DNA from: Septoria linicola
Taxonomy: Eukaryota; Ascomycota; Dothideomycetes; Mycosphaerellales; Mycosphaerellaceae
NCBI GenBank assembly: GCA_024114885.1
Contig: CP099423.1
Location: 2,356,001 to 2,420,000 of the forward strand
Reading direction: 5' to 3'
Length of the DNA: 64,000 bases
Position 1 is the first letter of the stretch. Every line of letters begins with the position of its first letter. Positions 44,778 to 55,151 of this stretch are shown here, one piece after another. The translations under genes and the position numbers were made by a program. The notes beneath the pieces are model-generated. The model made no database searches, was not told the origin of the DNA, and saw only the letters and a list, made by a program, of their open reading frames with translations.

Positions 44778-45668
44778 ATGTCCTCCTCGACCAACGCTCC
44801 ACCAGGCATCGGCCAAGTCGACAAGAGCAAACGCAACCCTCACGACTTCAAAGCTACAGAAGCTTCCCGCCCAGACTGGAACTCCTCCTCCACATTCACC
44901 TGGACCAAAACCAAAAACCCCAACTGGACCTTTGGCTCCGGCGCCTCCATCAAACCCTCCCCTTCCACCCAACAAATCCCCATCGACCCTCACTCCCCCG
45001 GCCGCGACCCAGCCTTCAACTACCGCCTCATCACCTCCGCGGTCATCCCCCGCCCCACAGCAGTCATCAGCACCACCTCTGCCGATGGTACATCCACCAA
45101 CCTCGCCCCCTACAGTTTCTTCCAAGCCATGTCCCACGATCCCCCAACCTTCGTCATCGGCCACGCTGTAGGCTCCTCTTCTCCTAAAGACAGTCTCCGC
45201 AATCTCCGTGAAACGGGCGAATGCGTCATCAATATCCTGACAGAAGATATCCTCGAAGCATCCAACGCCGCGGCTATGAGCACTCCCTACGGCGTATCAG
45301 AATGGGCTCTCACAGGCCTCACTCCGGTACCCTGCACGGACGTCAACCCGTCCCGTATCGCCGAAGCAGTGTTTTCTGTTGAATGTAAACTCGTACATGA
45401 ATATCCTATCCAGAGTCGGAGTTCTCCGGGGAAAGTGTCTAATGTGATGACGGTAGTTGAGGGGACGAAGTTCTGGGTGAGAGAGGATGTGGTTGATGAG
45501 GAGAGGAAGTATATTGATCCGGCGAAATCGAAGCCGATTGGGAGGTTGCAAGGGATTTCGTATGGGCGGGTTATGGAGGGGTTTCAGATTCCGTGGCCGA
45601 GTTGGGAGGATGTGGGGGAGAGGGAGGAGAGGGAGGGGAGGGTGAGGGGCAAGGTTGAGGGGCAGTAG
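44778..45668 (+). CDS. Flavin reductase-like (FMN-binding) domain protein
   Basis: Single exon, 296 residues. After an ~80-residue Ser/Pro-rich leader come NYRLITSAVIPRPTAVIST and NLAPYSFFQAMSHDPPTFVI, then NLRETGECVINIL, the core of the flavin-reductase-like FMN-binding fold (PF01613). No membrane segment. Such proteins bind FMN and may reduce flavin or serve as stand-alone oxidoreductases; a partner cannot be named. It is divergently placed to the FAD monooxygenase. Codon use switches abruptly from C-ending to G-ending codons near 45400. Confidence 0.88.
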   Translation: MSSSTNAPPGIGQVDKSKRNPHDFKATEASRPDWNSSSTFTWTKTKNPNWTFGSGASIKPSPSTQQIPIDPHSPGRDPAFNYRLITSAVIPRPTAVISTTSADGTSTNLAPYSFFQAMSHDPPTFVIGHAVGSSSPKDSLRNLRETGECVINILTEDILEASNAAAMSTPYGVSEWALTGLTPVPCTDVNPSRIAEAVFSVECKLVHEYPIQSRSSPGKVSNVMTVVEGTKFWVREDVVDEERKYIDPAKSKPIGRLQGISYGRVMEGFQIPWPSWEDVGEREEREGRVRGKVEGQ

Positions 45669-46438
45669 AGTAGTGGTCAGAATAGAGATGTGCTTTGATA
45701 ACTGAATAGATCGGTGCGCTACAGTAGCCAAGTGTTCGTTAACAAGCTGATGAACTTCTTTCGCTTCTTGAAGGATTGTTCATATATGCGATACCTCATC
45801 GAATCGACCAGGTGGTGCAGATCATACAAGAGTAGACGCTCGAATTGAGTGTGTTCAACCCTCACCTCACCTTGCCACATCTTGGGCATGAGTACATCAC
45901 GTTTCGACATATCTATTTCCACAGTCGACAACCACGTCTACCGCAACTTTCTTCAGACGGCCACGAAACTTCGCAAGACTATTCTAAACTTTCCTTACCT
46001 GTAGCATCGACGCCGTGGCTTGCATAGAAGCGATGTCGACCTCATTACCGTCGTCCCAGGAGGAAATTGTGATCAACCCTAAGCTTTTCCGGGAAGAAAA
46101 CTTGTGCATCAACGGCGACAGTAAGGTGTCTATCTGCCGATTACTGGACAAGTGAGGGGATGATTACATGAAACATGCTCTCACGTTTGCTGTTGCTTCT
46201 GATGTCGCTCGATTGACAGACATAACCTTCAAGGCTCTGACCGAACGATCTGCAAGTGCTCCGCCTTCTAAGCCACGATAAGGACCATAGTTGAAGTGCT
46301 TCTGTTCTCATTACTCGTTCGTATAAACTATGCTCCTTTTCACATCGCTCAATAGCTCTTTCTAGCTGTCTTTCTGTCTGTCATACTATACACGCTTCGA
46401 ACGCAGCACCTTTCCAAGCAAAACACAAGCATCATGCT
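45669..46438. other. Convergent intergenic region, 770 bp
   Basis: Lies between the 3' ends of the flavin-reductase-like gene and the permease gene; only short ORFs. Confidence 0.5.
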
Positions 46439-48157
46439 CTACCCCATCCACGCCCAAAACTTGCCCCAAAGCGTCGTAGGCTTGACCTCCTCAAAATACA
46501 TCTCCTCAATCTCCTTCCTCCCCGTGTCCAGATCCGCATCGATTGCGCTCACAAACTTCGTACGGTAAATGATCTTGTGACCAATATACAGCACCGCAAA
46601 CAGAATCAAACTCAAGTATGCGATGAAGAAGTCCGTCGTGTTCCAGGGCATGAACGCAGTGAAGCCGTTTGTCAAGATGATGATGACGTTGAAGACCAGT
46701 CCGTACCACGAGAACCACGGCTGCCAGAACGCTTTGTAAGGCAGATCATCTCTACTTTGTCCGCGAGCAGCGATGGCGCGCATGAAGGCGATGTGGCAGA
46801 TGTTGATGCAGGTCCAGGAGATGAAGCCGGCGACGGAGGTGATGTTGAGGAACCAGTCGAAGACGGTGCCGCCGTTGTTGGAGAGGTTCATGAAGCCGAG
46901 GAGACCGAAGGCGGCGGTGAAAGCACATGCGACGTATGGGACGCCATTGTTGGTGGTCTTCTTGAACCAAGCTGGGGCGTTGCGTTCTTCAGCGAGACCG
47001 ACGAGGATACGGGAGCCGGAGTAGACATTGGAGTTGGCGGCGCTGAGAACGACGCAGAGGAGGACTGCGTTGATGATTCCTGGAAGAGAGCTTACTCCTG
47101 CTAGCTTGGCGGCAATGACAAGTGGTGAGGCAGAGGCGTCGGTGTTGTCGGAGAGGAGCTGGTCGTTGTCGTATGGAATGAGGATACCGATGAAGAAGAT
47201 GGTGAACACGAAGAAGAAGAGGATTCGGTAGAAAGTCTTCTTGATCGCTGCTGGCACGTTCTTACGTGGGTTGTCGGTCTCTCCAGCCGCGATACCGACC
47301 AGCTCTGTTCCTTGGTAGGAGAAGCCAGCCTGGATCAGGACAGCCCAGAAGCCGACGAACTTGGCCAGTGCAGCATTACCCGTGACAAGGTATTCGGCGA
47401 AGGCACCAGGAGTGTGGTAGTATTCAAAGCCAATGTAGCCCTGCTGTCCTGCACCAGCATTGATGCAGATGCCGAAGATCAGGAAACCGATGACAGTGAT
47501 GACCTTGATCAACGCGAACCAGAATTCGACTTCTCCGTAGAAAGAAACAGGCAGGAAGTTGATGGCAGTGATTACAACCCAAAAGACGCCGATGAAGATG
47601 CCGACGTTGAGATCAGGCGCCCAGTATTGGATGATGAGCCCAGAAGCCGTCAACTCGAGAGCGTACGTAATGGCCCAGGAGAACCAGTATATCCAGCCCA
47701 TTGCGAAGCCCAGGGAAGGATCGACGAAGCGTGCTGCATAGACTGTGAAAGCTCCAGATACGGGAATGTAGGTGGCCATTTCTCCGAGAGCAACCATGAC
47801 AGAGTAGACTAGCGTTCCGACGAAGGCGTAGGCAATGAGAGCGCCAGCTGGGCCAGCCGTGGCGAGAGCACCGCCGGATCCAATAAACAGACCTGTGCCG
47901 ATAGTGCCACCTGGGCAGTGTCAGTAGGATATTCTTCTGTCATTGAGCTTTTACTGCTCGAGGTTTGAAATTGACTCACCGATGGCAATCATCTGCAAAT
48001 GCCGCGATTGCAGCTTGCGCTTCAACTGCACAGTCTCACCAGCCTTGATGGAGTCGGCCTTCTCCATATCGCTACTCGATCGGCCATCGAAGACGCCATT
48101 CTTCTCGTGGATTGATGGAGTGGAGGTGCCCGCGGACTTGATCTTGTCGCCGTCCAT
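46439..48157 (-). CDS. Amino-acid permease (APC/YAT family)
   Basis: Exons 48157-47980 and 47910-46439 (intron 69 bp, GTGAGT...CCCAG) give 549 residues. The splice joins HLQMIAIG to GTIGTGLFIGSGGAL, the first transmembrane segment and substrate-backbone-binding GTGLF motif of fungal amino-acid permeases. About twelve helices follow, with SGAFTVYAARFVDPSLGFAMG and FSYQGTELVGIAAGE, both family hallmarks. The cytosolic N-terminus is charged. Probably a plasma-membrane proton/amino-acid symporter of general or neutral specificity. A start at an internal ATG would remove the first helix and is rejected. Confidence 0.93.
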
Positions 48158-49888
48158 CTTGGCGGAAGTGAAGGGGGCCAGCCGTCTTCAGCACAAATAC
48201 TGATCTGTAGTCACAACCACGGCAATGCCCGCGATTCTGTCTGACTGTGGCCAAGAGCTGAGGTCGAGTTAAGCAGTGTTTGTCCGCCTGTTTGTCGCGT
48301 GGTGAACGGTCACTGCACGCTTCACTTGCAAACCCCTAAGTGCAGGATGTGACGAAGGAAAGGTGAAGTACTTGGGGAAATAGTAAAGGTAGTGTAGACC
48401 TGCCGTTAGCGATCAGCGCATAGATATTTGTACGTAAATGAGAGGATGAGTCCACAGTGCGGGTACCCATCCTTCTGGTACGGGCAGAGACTGTAACCCA
48501 ACGTTGTCACGCGTTGGGTGCAGTCTAGAGAAATTTTGCAGTGAGTATCCATAAAAATTGCCTGCACGGTTGTGTGAGACCGATGCACGGCGGAAGAGTG
48601 TGTGAGGTCGCGAACGAGCCTGCGGGTCTGACGGCACTGATAGGACGTTATCTGTCGGGATAGTGGCACAAGCAGGCCTGTGCAAAGCTTGGCAGGCTTC
48701 GCTCGAGCGCTAAACATCGGCTTTAGGCTGATCTTGGCGGTGGAAGTCGGCGCGATTGATCACTTCGGGCTGTTGTATCCGGTTTTGAGATGCTGCTCAC
48801 CAAAGGAATTATGTCCGCTGTCGCTTTGCGGCGAGATCCTCGTTGCTGACTGTGATGGAACATGTCATGGTGTGAGCGAAGTTTGGGGGTGGTCTGCGAG
48901 ACAATTTGTCTTTGATCGCGCGCCACGAGGGAGGAACGATGTGAGGGAGAAGGTCAAAGTCGTGCAGAACTGCACCACGAGATGTTCAGTCGCACTGCCT
49001 TTCGTCTGCATATTGCTCGCACCGGGAGATCAGAGACCTGGTCACCGAAGCAGCTTATGGGTGTGCTCATGACCTGCATAATGTAGTGGTAGGTGAGTCA
49101 TGAAGCACGTGCATGCTCGAGAACACTGCATCGTAGCATGTTGAGACTGCACAAGCGCTGAGACCGAATGTTGATCGAGATGGTCTGCGAGAAGTGGTGC
49201 AACAGGTCGATGCGTGAACCCCGACCGAAATGCACTGGCCCGATTGTCAGTGTCTGCTAGCCGTGATGATAGCTGGAGCCGGGCCGTGTGTTGCGCCGTA
49301 AAGATGCGATTGAAGACAATTGAGCCATTGCTAGCACACAGGCACCAGTGTTGCTGCCTTGAGTTCATCAGGCTGCTGGAGAGACAATGGCATGCCGCGT
49401 TCCAGAAGACACATGCTCTTCGAGGTTAGGCCGCTGGACCACTGCTGGATCCAGAGAGCGCTCATTGAAGCATCGAAAGGTCAGCATATGTGAATGAATG
49501 TGTAGATGCGTTGTTGTCGTTCTGATGTTGTCGTGAAGAAGAGCAAGAGACCAAGACGGCCAGGCGTGAATGCGTGGGTGCCTGGCGGGGACGCGGGCGG
49601 GCGGGCAAGCTTCAGCTGCTAACTAACGTTAGTGCTGTGTCAATTGTCTCTGCGGGCTGCATGATTCTATTGTGCATTATTCTTCCTTCATTCTGACAAT
49701 AGCAAAGACATGACATAACCAGCCACCCATCCACCTTCTCTACAAATAGCGGCGTCCGTCACGCTCTTTAGAGGAGTTCTGCAACAACACAAACACCGAC
49801 ATCCGCGACACACCAAATCGAAACAGAGCTCACTACGACACCACCACCACCACTCCCTCTGCCACATAACCACCTATCAACCGCCAAC
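48158..49888. other. Divergent intergenic region, 1.7 kb
   Basis: Separates the start codons of the permease (minus) and mex67 (plus). Near mex67 the 5' leader is C/A-rich (CACCACCACCACCAC-like). No supported gene. Confidence 0.5.
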
Positions 49889-51850
49889 ATGGTGCGGCCT
49901 GACACCAAGCCTCGCGGCGGACGGGGAGCTGGTGCTGGTGCTGGCGCCCTCAGACGACGCGCCGATCGCGACGGCGACGCCAAAATGGCCGACATCACAG
50001 TCAAAGGCGCATCGTCCAGCAAAATCGGCAAGAAGCCGCCCACTGGACCTGCCGACAGACGATCTGCCCGAAACCCGGCAGGAACGCGCAAAGACCTCAC
50101 ATCCGCCGGCGCGCGACGAGATCTGCTACGGAAAGCAGCTGCCTCGGGAGATGTGTCCATGCGAGAGACGAAGGCGCCGCGTCTGGTGGAGCTGAATGTG
50201 GAAGGCTGGAAGTCGAGCAAAGCTGCCAGCAACCCGGACGGAGGATACAAGTCTCTCATCCAGTGGCTGGAGAAGAAGGCAGGAATGCGACTGGGAAGGA
50301 GAGACACGAGAATCAAGAAGGACCGACTCGACGCCGATACCGTGGTCATCAGCGTGCCCGTGGTCGACGCCAAGGCCTACGAGCGCATGGATGGGTATGA
50401 ATGGGCTGGTGCGAAGCTCAGCATCAAGCGAGTGGGAGGCGCCGGACAGGACAGCAATCAACCATCATCCGGAGCTGAGGAGACCAAGGCCATGCTGAGA
50501 GGCGTGCTGGAGCGCCGATGGAATCCCGAGACGAAGTTCCTCGACCTGTCAGCACTCGGGACGGACGCAGAGCTGCAGGCGACGGGCATCTTCGGCACGA
50601 GCTCGACGACAGCCAAATTCTTCCCTGCGCTGATGAAAGTGCTCGACCTCTCCTTCAACTCCACAAAAGAACGAGATGAAGCCATCGAAGCAGTCTCCCT
50701 CGCCAACAACGACTTGGAGGATCTGAAGATAGTGTCTCCACTGTCACAGTCGCTACCGAATCTGATCAATCTCGACCTGTCCAACAACAAAATCGCCACA
50801 CTAGCCTCGCTCAAATCATGGCAACATCGATTCAAGAAGCTTCAGCATTTGATCGTTTCCGGCAACCCTATTGAGCAGAATGAGCCAAACGCCGCGCCGG
50901 AACTGATCAGGTGGTACAAGAATCTGCGTCTCCTGAACAATGTTCAAGTCCGCACCGATGAAGACATCAAGAACCAAAACAACGTCACCAACATCCCCTT
51001 CCCAATCAGGACACCACACTTCCAGGACGAGAATGGCATCGTCGAGGGCTTCATCCGCAACTGGTTTGCCGGATTTGACACTGATCGGCCAGCACTTGCC
51101 CGGATGTACTACGATGAGCACTCAGAATTCTCATATGCGCTCAACACCCACGCGCCCAGAGATCCGCTCGACACCGAGAAGACTCAAAGCCAAGAATGGG
51201 CATCGTGGATTCAAGGCAGCCGAAATCTGAAGCGTCTCACACAGCTACCAGCACGACAGAAGCGACTGCTCCGCGGCACGCAGGCCACCATTGACGCCTT
51301 TGCTGGGCTACCCAAAACACAACATCCAGATCTCGCCACAGAACCACAGAAATGGATGATCGAGGCGCATCTACAGCCCGGCATTCCTGATCCCATCAAC
51401 AACACACCTGGTGGAGTTGACGGCTTCTTCATGTCCATCCACGGCGAGTTCACAGAACCAGAGAGTGGCAAGAAGCGCAGCTGCGACCATGCCATCTACA
51501 TTGGTCCCGGCGGCTCGACTGGCGTCCGCGTGGTCAGCCACATGATCACAGTCCGTGCTTACGGTGGCACTCAAGCCTTCCAAGCGACCGCTGGACCTCA
51601 AACGCCGCCTCAGCCTGCTGCCGATGCTGCAACGACCGATGGGCTTCCACAATTACCAGAAGGCGTCACTATCGAGGTCGCCGAGCAGATGTGTGCAGAA
51701 TTGACAAAGCAGACCGGCATGACGACCATGTTCTCACACGAATGTCTACGTGAGGCTGCCTGGAACTTCGAAAACGCTCTGGCCATGTTTCAGCGCGTCA
51801 AGGCCACTCTACCAGCCACTGCCTACATCAACGGCGCGCCGCTCATCTAA
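49889..51850 (+). CDS. mex67: mRNA export factor Mex67/NXF1-type
   Basis: Single exon, 653 residues. An Arg/Gly-rich basic N-terminal region (about 1-125) could bind RNA. Leucine-rich repeats follow (LDLSFNS, LINLDLSNNKIATLASL, KLQHLIVSGNPIEQNE) at about 250-350, then an NTF2-like domain (IVEGFIRNWFAGFDTDRPAL) at about 385-570 for Mtr2/p15 pairing. The C-terminal UBA-like TAP-C domain (EQMCAELTKQTGMTTMFSHE, ENALAMFQRVK) binds FG nucleoporins. The order and length match fungal Mex67. It works at the nuclear pore in bulk mRNA export with Mtr2. Start context CCAACATGG is good. Confidence 0.95.
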   Translation: MVRPDTKPRGGRGAGAGAGALRRRADRDGDAKMADITVKGASSSKIGKKPPTGPADRRSARNPAGTRKDLTSAGARRDLLRKAAASGDVSMRETKAPRLVELNVEGWKSSKAASNPDGGYKSLIQWLEKKAGMRLGRRDTRIKKDRLDADTVVISVPVVDAKAYERMDGYEWAGAKLSIKRVGGAGQDSNQPSSGAEETKAMLRGVLERRWNPETKFLDLSALGTDAELQATGIFGTSSTTAKFFPALMKVLDLSFNSTKERDEAIEAVSLANNDLEDLKIVSPLSQSLPNLINLDLSNNKIATLASLKSWQHRFKKLQHLIVSGNPIEQNEPNAAPELIRWYKNLRLLNNVQVRTDEDIKNQNNVTNIPFPIRTPHFQDENGIVEGFIRNWFAGFDTDRPALARMYYDEHSEFSYALNTHAPRDPLDTEKTQSQEWASWIQGSRNLKRLTQLPARQKRLLRGTQATIDAFAGLPKTQHPDLATEPQKWMIEAHLQPGIPDPINNTPGGVDGFFMSIHGEFTEPESGKKRSCDHAIYIGPGGSTGVRVVSHMITVRAYGGTQAFQATAGPQTPPQPAADAATTDGLPQLPEGVTIEVAEQMCAELTKQTGMTTMFSHECLREAAWNFENALAMFQRVKATLPATAYINGAPLI

Positions 51851-52361
51851 CGCGGCGAGAGGCGATGAGCGCAATGGAGCACGAGAAACGAGAATAAAAA
51901 ACAAACACATTTGAGCAAGGCGCAAGGACAACATTTTGAAACTTAGCGAAGGCGATGGAAACGGGCATAAAAGAAAAGAAGCAGCGAATGTGCATATGGG
52001 ACGGGCGTTTTGGTTTTGGCAAGCTTGATACAGCGAGGTTTTTTTGGGAGGAGATACCAAATTGTGACCGTCATGAGTTTCTGAGACGAGAAAAAAAGGC
52101 GACGAGATGAAGGAGTGTGGAGGACCTAGACTGTGGCATTAAAAAGTGCGCAAGTGTACATTTAGAAACCCCGAGTCAACACAACTCAGATCGCTAGATG
52201 CGCAAAGCATTTTGGACTGTGCCCGTGAAGGGCTGGTCGAGGAGAGGAGCATTCTGTGTGCATCACATTCATTCCTGCTTTCGATTATTTTGCGCCCTTT
52301 GTGTCACTGAAGTGATATGACGCTGACGAAGACGCCATGTACTTGCTGCGACATGAGGTCA
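51851..52361. other. Intergenic, about 0.5 kb
   Basis: 3' region of mex67, A-rich; no supported gene. Confidence 0.5.
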
Positions 52362-53060
52362 CTATTGGTATAATAAAGCCTCCATTTTCCATGCTTCGCG
52401 CTTTCGTTCAGCTACATCATCTTCGGAATCCGTGTTGGCAGCTGTGCGCCATGCATCTTGCCGCTCAGGACGACGCAGCACGGGTTCATATTGCTTCTGC
52501 TTCTCCTCCTCCACGAAAGCCCGTAACGTGTCTGCTGAAATGTATGAACCCTGATCATCATCCAGCATCTTGCACTCCTCGAGCCAACCGGGACGTTGCC
52601 TCTTCAAGGGTCGGGCGTGAAGACGCACCTGCAAGTGTACGGACTCACGATGAACCCAATTTTGACCGTCAACGACGCCCGCGCTGCGATCAAAGTCTGT
52701 TGCCCGAATGTCACTCATAGAAGCGGTCTCGATGTTCCCACCGCGATCCACATCGAGGACCCAGGGGCAGGCGGTTGCAGAACCCTTCAAACAGCTAGCA
52801 TGTACCGTGCACGGAGCCGAGCCATGAAAGCATGCCAAGCAGATACGTACGCAATTGAGCTTGACCACGAACAGCGAGTTGCTCCAAGCGTTGCCCGCAC
52901 TTGCTTCGTTGACGTACTCCGCTGCAGGCCCAACGTACTCCATTGCCGTGCCAGTTATCTTGCTGGGCGCTCGTTTGACCAATTGCTTCTTGGAGACAAT
53001 ATTAAAGCTGGATGTGAAGTCGAGAGGATCCGTGGCCAAAGCTGTTCCATGAGATGCTAA
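52362..53060 (-). other. Uncertain ORF downstream of the HET fragment
   Basis: An open frame runs from 53312 to 52362 on the minus strand (316 codons), overlapping the HET fragment in a different frame. Its last ~70 codons are charged (EECKMLDDDQGSYIS..., EEEKQKQYEPVLRRPERQ) and protein-like. It could be the 3' exon of a disrupted HET-type gene. No domain recognised. Confidence 0.3.
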
Positions 53061-53061
53061 C

Positions 53062-53211
53062 CTATGAACGAAGACAGACTCGTCCTCCGTCCTGATAGTC
53101 GTCGAAAGATATCTCCTGGTCTCCCCATCGATGGGAGAGGATGGCGTAGGGCACTTGGCGGCAGTCGATGAAGTAGCGTAGCTCCATCGTGTCGACATTG
53201 ATGAGCCACAT
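53062..53211 (-). pseudogene. HET-domain fragment
   Basis: The minus-strand frame starting with ATG at 53211 reads MWLINVDTMELRYFIDC then PYAILSHRWGDQEISFDDY before a stop. This is the N-terminal signature of fungal HET (heterokaryon incompatibility) proteins. The later HET blocks (WVDTCCIDK type) were not found downstream in any frame. It is therefore a truncated gene or a first exon whose continuation is lost. HET proteins act in non-self recognition. A longer ORF in another frame (next entry) overlaps. Confidence 0.55.
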
Positions 53212-53311
53212 CTCGACTTCTGATGATCATGATGAGTACTGGGTGAGTGTGAAGGAAAGATGTTCCAGGTCGCAAGAAGGCTGAAGTCGCAGCTGCGCAT
53301 TCCTGCAGCCA

Positions 53312-54108
53312 ATGTCCCGTGTCATGTGGTGGACGCCGGGCGGCCTCATGTTGTACATGTCGAGGTCCATTTATCCTCGGGCATCCGATGAAAGCTCATT
53401 GAGATCCATGAGAAACCGTTTCGCACTCTGCTGCGAAGTTGGTAGTAGGCACATATCTTTGCCAACATACGAAGTGGAGCGTTTGCACAGCTCGTGCTCG
53501 GCCTCTATTTTCAGAATCAGCTTGCCACCCAATAGTGCCTAGCGTAGCGGCCGCGGCCATATCCTTCCGCCAAGGACTTGCGATATCTGGGGATCTGCTG
53601 TATCGTCGTTCAGGATGATCGTTGTTGTGATAGCTGCCGTAGAGTGGCAGAAGACAGTTGACGTGTAGTCGCGTTGACTTCCTGCAGTGCGACCTTTGCA
53701 GACTGGAAGTAGCTGCTGCAGTATCTGTTGCTGTGTCCAGAAATGTCAAGAGCTATGAATAAACTTTAGCCTTGCAGCTTGCTCTCGGCTTGCGATTCGT
53801 ACTCTCGGCATCCCGCCCGCTTTTCTTTCACACGCAAGCACATGTCTAGAGGCCGCGGGTGGGCGAGCAGATAGCTTTGTAGCAGTACAGTAAGTAGTGA
53901 ATTGTAGCTCGCAGTAGTACTTGCATTTCTTCAACCTCACCTTCGCTTCAATTAAATTTTTATTCATCGTTTGTTTCATCGAGTACGCTTAGCAGATTGC
54001 ATTCGCACGAGTCGGCATCAAACGTGTGAGCTATTATTGAGAGATAAGCAGTTGGGTGGACATCTGAAGTCTGGACTGCGATCGCAAAGGAGGACGGCAC
54101 AGAGTGCG
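53312..54108. other. Intergenic, about 0.8 kb
   Basis: Short ORFs only; upstream region of the next gene. Confidence 0.5.
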
Positions 54109-54980
54109 ATGGCAGCGCTGGATGTGCTGCAGGCTGCGCAATTGGAATTTATCTCGCCGGCAGCTGGATTTGTGGGTGTCCAAGATGGAGCACAGGTTGA
54201 CGTGGTATGGAGTACGCCGTGGGAGTTGACGAACCTGGAAGTATGGCAAGGGTCAGGTCAAGATGGGAGCTATATTGTTGATGTCCTTGGTGGTGAGTTT
54301 TGCTGTCTGCTAGAGGAGAGTGGCAGCGACTGATTGTGTTGGCAGCGAACTTGACGCAGCAGACCACGACGTACTCATGGAATGCACCGAGTACAGCAGA
54401 CTCGCGAGGTCCGATACACTTCCGGCTCCAGAAGGGAGACTTGCCAAACGACTGCGAGACGTGCATAGCAAGCAGCTCGACTTTCAGCATTGAGGGTGCA
54501 GCGACGCAGCCTCGCGCATCATCAACACCTACCTCGTCTCCAGAAGCGGCAGAAAGTACAGCAGCAGCGGCCTCGACATCTGCTCCTGGTGGCATATCGC
54601 ATGGTGCAAAGTTGGGGATAGGCCTGGGAGTCGGCCTTGGTGCACCTATCTTCTTTGCATTGATCGCACTCATGCTGCTCTGCTTGCGAAGAAGACAGCG
54701 AAGACAACACCAGATTGAGCAGTTGAACAATGTGCATAGGAGGCAGAAGGAAATGCAGGCTCAGGAAGTAGTGGCAGCAGATACTAGGTATTCGACAGGA
54801 GCAGAGTCATGGTTGACCAAGTCGAGTGAGAAGACCAAGTCATATCATGGGCCGTTCGAGTTCGAAGAGGAGCCCGGGAGGGTGAAGCCTGGATGGGAGA
54901 GACTGTTCGGCAGGAACGGCATTCCACATTTCACGATACCAGAGAGGTCAAAGAGTGGGAGAGCAGTATTTAAGTCGTAA
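54109..54980 (+). CDS. Single-pass membrane surface protein
   Basis: Exons 54109-54292 and 54346-54980 (intron 53 bp, GTGAGT...GGCAG) give 272 residues. An extracellular-type beta-rich region (FISPAAGFVGVQDGAQVDVVW, YSWNAPST) resembles the fungal Ser-Thr-anchored domain seen in Kre9/KNH-like proteins. A Ser/Thr/Ala-rich stalk follows, then one membrane helix at about 165-190 (IGLGVGLGAPIFFALIALML) and a basic cytosolic tail. No clear signal peptide is visible in this model, so an upstream exon may be missing. A role in cell-wall sensing is possible but not shown. Confidence 0.72.
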
Positions 54981-55151
54981 CGATAGAAGTAATGAATGCA
55001 TGATTTATGATTGATTGATGCCCTGCTGTATATGTCTTGATGTGTTTGCGGAGAAGTGCTCGGAGGAGAGTCTTGGCACGATCCAAGTCGATCGGTAGCC
55101 ATTGTCTCCATTCCATCAATTGTCTCTCAGTACAGACGGACCAGGACCACA

